In this document: piece by piece, positions 6,691 through 11,241 of the stretch
Numbering within the stretch: the stretch's first letter is position 1
How the letters are laid out: each line of letters starts with the position of its first letter
Source: an uncultured Moraxella sp.
GTDB lineage: Bacteria; Pseudomonadota; Gammaproteobacteria; Pseudomonadales; Moraxellaceae
Assembly (NCBI GenBank): GCA_937975585.1
Contig: CALJUC010000077.1
Coordinates: 1-11,241, forward strand
Length of the DNA stretch: 11,241 nt
Direction of reading: 5' to 3'
The notes under the pieces: model-generated
What the model was told of the DNA's origin: nothing
The model's database searches: none
What the model saw: only the letters and a program-made list of their open reading frames with translations
Position numbers and translations under genes: made by a program

Positions 6691-8808
6691 TTATTTATTT
6701 TTTGGTTTGATATCCGCAATAAGGCGCTTGAAGCGTGCATGATTGCTATCATTGTCGGGTGATTGGCTATAGCGGGTTTGGCGATACAGTTGTTCAATCT
6801 GTGCGATATTATTGGGGTGTTGTAAGTGAGGGCGAACGCGAGTTAGCCAGTTTAGCACGCCCTCGCTATCATCGCGCGCAAGCCATGGGTCATGCTTGCC
6901 CAAGCGTTTGGATAGTTGCATTATTGCCAAGTCTGTTTTGTCCCACACCTGACGTCGACGCCACCATAGCGCTACGGCAATCAGGATCAGGATACTTACC
7001 AAGCCTGCCGCCATCACCATCACTTGTTGGTATACGGTTTGGATATTAAACCATTTTAACAAGGCATTTTTTTGGTTATCTTGATCATAGCCAATCACGT
7101 CGCGTTGCCAATAATAGCTGGCTTGGTCAAACATACGTTGCGCTTGCTGTAATAGCTGAAAGCGCTGATACGCCAATGCACCTGCTGTACCATCGCCAAA
7201 CATACTGGCACCGGCCTGTTGGGTCAACCCGTCCATACCTTGTTCAATGCGCTCAGGCGCTACAAATGCGGTCGGGTCAATGCGCACCCAACCGCGACCG
7301 GCTAACCAAATCTCGCTCCACGCGTGGGCATCCATCTGACGCACTTCCCAACTGTGCCCATCACGCCCAAGTTCACCGCCTTGATAGCCCGTTACCACGC
7401 GTGCCGGAATACCCGCTGCCCGCATCAAATACGTAAAGCTTGATGAGTAATGCTCACAAAATCCGGCGCGGGTGCCAAACAAGAAGTCATCAATACGATT
7501 TTTCCCCAACGCTGGTGGTGACAAGGTATAACGAAATGGCTGTGTCGTGATATAACGCTGTACTGCTTGGACATACGCCATTGGTTCACGACCCGCTTGG
7601 GCAAATAGTTGCTGAGCAAACGCGCGACTGCGTGTATTCCCCTCAGTGGGTAACTTCAGGTTCAGCTCGCGCTCACTGTTTGTCAGATTGAGGCCAATCG
7701 GGGCGTCATTGATCCAATGCACTTGGTAAGTCAAACGCTGATTGACATCATCCCAATAGCGCAAGGTAAAGTCTTGGGTCAAGCGAATGCCGCGTTGGGT
7801 GGTAATGGGATAATCAAGGCCAAACAACCACGGCTGACCCGTGCGCTCTAAGATCACTCGATAACGGCGCGGGTCATTGTCGGTTGGTGGCTTGGCAATC
7901 GTCAGCGTTGGCGCAAGCCAATTCGGTGCGGGTTGTTGTGGCCCCCAAGACTGCCAACGCCCACTGCCCTGTCGCCAAGTCACGCCATCAAATTCACTAA
8001 AAATGAGCCCACGCCAATATAACTGCTCACGCGCGGGTACCTGACTGGCAAACTCAACACGAAATGCAAGCTCGGTCGATTGGCTTAAGTTGGCAATATC
8101 ACCGGGCGACATACTATCTGAGATACCGGTCTTGGCTTGGTTTTGCCCACTCATAGGTACCGACCAGAGTGGCGGTAATCGGGGAAAAAACAAAAACAAC
8201 ACCACGGTGAGCGGAATAGCCTGTGCAATCAACCAACCCAATGTGCGAAAGCGACCACTCCCATCATCGTTTAGACCAATCATGGCAAACAGTACCGCAC
8301 CAGCCCCCAATGCCACGATGAGCGTTGTCGTAAGGTCTTGGTTAATCAAGAACAGACCCGCCAGCACGAATAACGCTAAAGTCAGTGCAATATACGCATC
8401 ACGGCGGGTATTTAGCTCAAGTAATTTACTTACGGCACACAACAATAAAAACGCAATGGCGGCCTCAACGCTAAAGCCACCCCGATACGTGAGATACAGC
8501 CCGACCAAGCTTGCGAAAAAGCCAATATATTGCACCGTGCGGAAGTATTTCGCTTGGTGCCAACGTGCCGGTAGCCAAGTGCGTAAGGGCGGCAACTGAA
8601 ATAAGATAATCGCCAAAGCATACAGCGTCAGCCAAATCGGTAAATTTTTGGCATGCGGAATGACAACAAATAATTGTGAGATAAGCACCCATTGGTATGC
8701 AGACAACTGGGTAATGCGCTGCCAAAGACCACGCTTAGCCACACTAGCGGTTGTTAGTGGGTGGGTTGGAAATAATGACTGTTTATCGTTAGGCTTAGGA
8801 TCATTCAT
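6691..8808 (-). CDS. TgpA-like membrane transglutaminase (DUF3488, transglutaminase core, DUF4129-like tail)
   Basis: TgpA of Pseudomonas aeruginosa is an inner-membrane protein with a periplasmic transglutaminase-like domain, important for growth and envelope function. This 705-residue protein has the same layout. Several N-terminal membrane segments lie at about 38-208, followed by a large periplasmic region. The transglutaminase core carries a full catalytic triad: Cys451 (GFCEHYSS), His495 (DAHAWSE) and Asp511 (WVRIDPTA). A further membrane helix covers about 597-616, followed by a basic cytoplasmic tail. The triad suggests an active enzyme, possibly a protease or amidase rather than a cross-linker; the substrate is unknown. 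Its ATG overlaps the stop of the DUF58 gene by four bases (ATGA), implying translational coupling. No clear terminator follows the stop. Confidence 0.92.
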   Translation of the reverse strand: MNDPKPNDKQSLFPTHPLTTASVAKRGLWQRITQLSAYQWVLISQLFVVIPHAKNLPIWLTLYALAIILFQLPPLRTWLPARWHQAKYFRTVQYIGFFASLVGLYLTYRGGFSVEAAIAFLLLCAVSKLLELNTRRDAYIALTLALFVLAGLFLINQDLTTTLIVALGAGAVLFAMIGLNDDGSGRFRTLGWLIAQAIPLTVVLFLFFPRLPPLWSVPMSGQNQAKTGISDSMSPGDIANLSQSTELAFRVEFASQVPAREQLYWRGLIFSEFDGVTWRQGSGRWQSWGPQQPAPNWLAPTLTIAKPPTDNDPRRYRVILERTGQPWLFGLDYPITTQRGIRLTQDFTLRYWDDVNQRLTYQVHWINDAPIGLNLTNSERELNLKLPTEGNTRSRAFAQQLFAQAGREPMAYVQAVQRYITTQPFRYTLSPPALGKNRIDDFLFGTRAGFCEHYSSSFTYLMRAAGIPARVVTGYQGGELGRDGHSWEVRQMDAHAWSEIWLAGRGWVRIDPTAFVAPERIEQGMDGLTQQAGASMFGDGTAGALAYQRFQLLQQAQRMFDQASYYWQRDVIGYDQDNQKNALLKWFNIQTVYQQVMVMAAGLVSILILIAVALWWRRRQVWDKTDLAIMQLSKRLGKHDPWLARDDSEGVLNWLTRVRPHLQHPNNIAQIEQLYRQTRYSQSPDNDSNHARFKRLIADIKPKNK

Positions 8809-9881
8809 GGTGTTTTGGCCAGCCTTAGCAAGCTCTCTTGGACGAAGCCATAACCTTGCCCCATCACGCCTTCCCCATCGGGTAGTTTTAAGCGAAAGGC
8901 ATCCTGACTTTGCGCCAGTGCATCGATGCCAAAGCGCAACTGGCGCAGCTTATCCTCGTGGTTAGCTGCAGGCATTTGGTAATAATCAAGCACTTGCTCT
9001 TGACCAACAGGGTCGACAAAGCGCTTGGATAATAGCCCTTGCCCGCGTGCCACATGTCCCCATGAAATGCGCGCCAACGATTCACCGGGCACATAGCTAT
9101 CTAGCTGATCAAAGTCATCTTGACCGGCTTGATTTTGTAGACTGGCGGCGTGCATTTGGTCACTGATTACCAATTGCTTAGCTTTGATATCATAGGCCAA
9201 TGCTGCCGGATACACCCAAGCATAACCATCCAAAAACACATACGACCACGCCTGCAAGATACCCAACGGATACACACTGCTGACGGTCAAGCGTGGCAAG
9301 TTTAATCGGCCACGTTTTGGTGCCGGTAGCCACAACTCCACGATTTGTGGTTCACGAATTTGACTGATGGTAATAGACTCGTGTGACTGCACTTTAGCAG
9401 TGCTACTTGGATTACCGGATAGCGGCTGCTTTAGTTCAAAGCCTTGTCTAGCAAAACTAAAGCGGATTTGGCGATGCGGTTGCTTACCCTTTCCACTGAC
9501 TTGTAAACGCACACGAACCTTATCACCCACTTGGGCATTGCCCACATCTAGCAAGACAATCCGCAATCCGGCCATATGGGCAAAGGTATAATGAATGGTA
9601 ATCACCAGTAAGCTACCCAATAAAAAACACAGCCCTAATACCAAGTTATTGCCATAGTTGACCCCGGCAATGAAGGTAATCACCAATAACAGTAGATAAA
9701 AAATCCCCTCGCGGCTCAAAAAAATATACACATTACGCAGCCCCAAGCTGATATCACGCGTTAAGGGCGCACGGCGTTTGAACCACGGCTCAATGGCACG
9801 CGCTACCGTGTCAGTCGCTTGCTGACCGAGGCTATGTTTTGTGGATTTGGCGGCTTGGGCAGAACGGCGATTGGTCAGCAT
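8805..9881 (-). CDS. DUF58 membrane protein of the MoxR/TgpA operon
   Basis: DUF58 proteins are usually encoded beside MoxR ATPases and are thought to be their partners; some related proteins have von Willebrand factor A folds. This 358-residue protein has a basic N-terminus, two adjacent hydrophobic membrane segments at about 59-75 and 79-97, and then a soluble region. The DUF58 signature lies at about 253-287: GQDDFDQLDSYVPGESLARISW followed shortly by the LLSKRF stretch. The usual GD pair is GE here. The ATG at 9881 is 17 bases after the moxR stop and lacks an obvious Shine-Dalgarno, suggesting translation coupled to moxR. The biochemical role is not established; an assembly or scaffold part in envelope maintenance is inferred from the neighbours. 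Confidence 0.88.
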   Translation of the reverse strand: MLTNRRSAQAAKSTKHSLGQQATDTVARAIEPWFKRRAPLTRDISLGLRNVYIFLSREGIFYLLLLVITFIAGVNYGNNLVLGLCFLLGSLLVITIHYTFAHMAGLRIVLLDVGNAQVGDKVRVRLQVSGKGKQPHRQIRFSFARQGFELKQPLSGNPSSTAKVQSHESITISQIREPQIVELWLPAPKRGRLNLPRLTVSSVYPLGILQAWSYVFLDGYAWVYPAALAYDIKAKQLVISDQMHAASLQNQAGQDDFDQLDSYVPGESLARISWGHVARGQGLLSKRFVDPVGQEQVLDYYQMPAANHEDKLRQLRFGIDALAQSQDAFRLKLPDGEGVMGQGYGFVQESLLRLAKTP

Positions 9882-9898
9882 AAGAATCGAGTAGTACG

Positions 9899-10900
9899 CT
9901 AAACCAAGACCGGCACTTGCCGCATGAGTTGACCCGCTAGCGTCGTTGGTGATGTCATAGATGGTGAGTTCGCTTGTGTAGTGCTACCCAAGTGAGTAAA
10001 GGGCACAAAGGCCTGCCCTAAGCGATGATCTACCACAGCGGGAAACACCGCTTGAATATCTTCAGGCGTGACTTCATTAAATCCACCCAAGTACGCGTAG
10101 GCTTGTGCCGCTTGTTTAAGCGCAATGACCCCACGCGTTGACAGTCCATGATAATCTCGACTTTCTCGCGTCTTGGCGACCAAACGCTGTAGATAATCCA
10201 GTACTACATCCGCCAAATACACTTGCTTGACTTGCTGCTGCGCGTCCAATAGCTCAGGCGTGGTTAACATGGGTTTAATGTCATTCAACATCTGGCGACG
10301 GTCCATACCCATGAGTAGCTCACGCTCCGCATTGACCGAGGGATAACCTAGCGATAAGCACATCAAAAATCGGTCTAGCTGCGATTCAGGTAATGGAAAC
10401 ACACCAGATTGTTGGGTCGGGTTTTGCGTGGCAATCACAAAAAATGGGCTTGGCAACGCCCGCGTCACGCCATCTTGCGAAACTTGGCGTTCTTCCATTG
10501 CTTCAAGTAACGCCGACTGGGTTTTGGGACTGGAGCGGTTAATCTCATCGGCTAATAACAACTGACAAAACACCGGCCCTGGCTTAAACTCAAAAGTCCC
10601 AGTATCGGTACGATACAGGGACATTCCCAAGATATCAGCCGGCAACATATCACTGGTAAATTGCACACGGTTAAAGTCTAAGCCCAAATGATTAGCAATG
10701 GCGTGTGCCAAGGTCGTCTTGCCCATGCCGGGTAAATCTTGTAGCAGCAGATGCCCATTGGCCAGCAAACAGGCAACCGACAGCTTAACCACCTCAGGCT
10801 TATCGAGGACGATTTGGTTAATACCGGTCAGCATCTGTTGCAGGCGTTGTTGTAACGCTGATATGGTCTGTGTTGGCGTTGCTAAGTTACGATGAAACAT
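9899..10900 (-). CDS. MoxR-family AAA+ ATPase
   Basis: MoxR AAA+ ATPases are chaperone-like enzymes thought to help mature or insert metal ions or cofactors into partner proteins. All motifs are present in this 333-residue protein: Walker A DLPGMGKTT (55-63, Lys61), Walker B LLLADEINR (114-122, Asp118-Glu119), sensor 1 ATQN (157-160), arginine finger in LDRF (Arg177) and sensor 2 STRG (254-257). It should therefore hydrolyse ATP. It is cytoplasmic, with no membrane segment. The ATG at 10900 precedes MFHRNLATP; no good Shine-Dalgarno or promoter is visible in the 48 bases after the upstream cytochrome stop, so it may be co-transcribed with that gene or use a weak promoter. With DUF58 and the TgpA-like protein it forms the common three-gene operon. 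Confidence 0.93.
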   Translation of the reverse strand: MFHRNLATPTQTISALQQRLQQMLTGINQIVLDKPEVVKLSVACLLANGHLLLQDLPGMGKTTLAHAIANHLGLDFNRVQFTSDMLPADILGMSLYRTDTGTFEFKPGPVFCQLLLADEINRSSPKTQSALLEAMEERQVSQDGVTRALPSPFFVIATQNPTQQSGVFPLPESQLDRFLMCLSLGYPSVNAERELLMGMDRRQMLNDIKPMLTTPELLDAQQQVKQVYLADVVLDYLQRLVAKTRESRDYHGLSTRGVIALKQAAQAYAYLGGFNEVTPEDIQAVFPAVVDHRLGQAFVPFTHLGSTTQANSPSMTSPTTLAGQLMRQVPVLV

Positions 10901-10948
10901 GGCAGAAAACCACTTTGTAAAAGAGAGTAATAATAATAGGAAAATTGC

Positions 10949-11241
10949 TTAACGTAAGGTCGACAAGTACGCGATGATATCATGACGGGCTTTAGCATCG
11001 GCAATGGGGTCTGAGCGCATACGTGTCCCTTTTACCATTTCTCGCGGATTGGCAATATAGTGATCCAAGTTGTCAGCGGTCCAAGTCAGTTGGCTTTGGC
11101 TAAGCGCGTCGGTAAATTTATAATCCGCTAAGGTTGCCGCTTTGGCGCCATACACCCGCATCAGCTGTGGGCCTTTTTCGTTGTAACCAGGTGTTAGTTT
11201 GTGGCACTTCTGACACTGTTCCGCGTACAGCTTTTTGCCAT
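10949..11241 (-). CDS. Class I c-type cytochrome, C-terminal part (5' end outside window)
   Basis: The visible 96 or so residues are most of a small monohaem cytochrome c, an electron carrier of the periplasm or membrane surface. The haem attachment motif CQKCH follows AEQ near the window edge, on the minus strand at about 11201-11215. This is followed by the family-typical GPQLMRVYGAKAA stretch, and by KGTRM, whose methionine is the probable sixth iron ligand. The chain ends in a helix with HDIIAYLSTLR. The reading frame continues to the window edge, so the internal ATG at 11161 is not the start; the signal peptide and N-terminus are not visible. It sits 48 bases upstream of moxR on the same strand. 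A function linked to moxR is not implied. Confidence 0.88.
   Translation of the reverse strand, partial: GKKLYAEQCQKCHKLTPGYNEKGPQLMRVYGAKAATLADYKFTDALSQSQLTWTADNLDHYIANPREMVKGTRMRSDPIADAKARHDIIAYLSTLR

Noticed and set aside
8090..8599. 169-codon plus-strand open frame inside the TgpA-like gene
   Set aside because: It is antisense to the membrane segments of the TgpA-like protein and has no family features or ribosome binding site.
1..11241. CRISPR array, tRNA, rRNA, toxin-antitoxin pair or prophage genes
   Set aside because: No spaced repeats, tRNA-like cloverleaf, rRNA segments or small paired genes were seen on either strand by eye.

Overview
The window looks like chromosomal DNA of a gamma-proteobacterium, most likely Moraxellaceae (Psychrobacter/Moraxella/Acinetobacter relatives). 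This is inferred from overall protein style, moderate GC, and the mix of a long MetH, an OmpW porin and a TgpA-type transglutaminase operon. Genus level cannot be settled from the sequence alone.

Left edge (1-1020): an accessory patch. The 3' end of an IS630-family transposase runs in from outside the window. The IS terminus, at about 221-227, interrupts a minus-strand DUF262 (GmrSD/ParB-like 'DGQQR') gene, which keeps its promoter and N-terminal domain but has lost its C-terminal part. This patch is visibly more AT-rich than what follows. The DUF262 remnant and metH are divergently transcribed from a short shared region with a promoter signal for each.

Centre (1021-5794): a complete cobalamin-dependent methionine synthase (metH), then a 272-bp non-coding stretch unusually rich in inverted repeats plus an FNR/Anr-like box, then an OmpW-family outer-membrane porin. 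A strong bidirectional intrinsic terminator ends ompW and the convergent gene beyond it.

Right (5795-11241): everything reads on the minus strand. In transcription order it holds the C-terminal part of a class I c-type cytochrome (cut by the window edge), a MoxR AAA+ ATPase, a DUF58 protein, a TgpA-like membrane transglutaminase (4-bp overlap with DUF58) and, after a 107-bp gap with its own extended -10 signal, a membrane-anchored SIMPL/DUF541 protein. MoxR, DUF58 and TgpA form a widely conserved cell-envelope operon, in which an AAA+ chaperone-like ATPase probably acts on or with the two membrane proteins.

I found no convincing new multi-gene system. The points most worth a second look are the IS-interrupted DUF262 gene and the structured, possibly oxygen-regulated region upstream of ompW.
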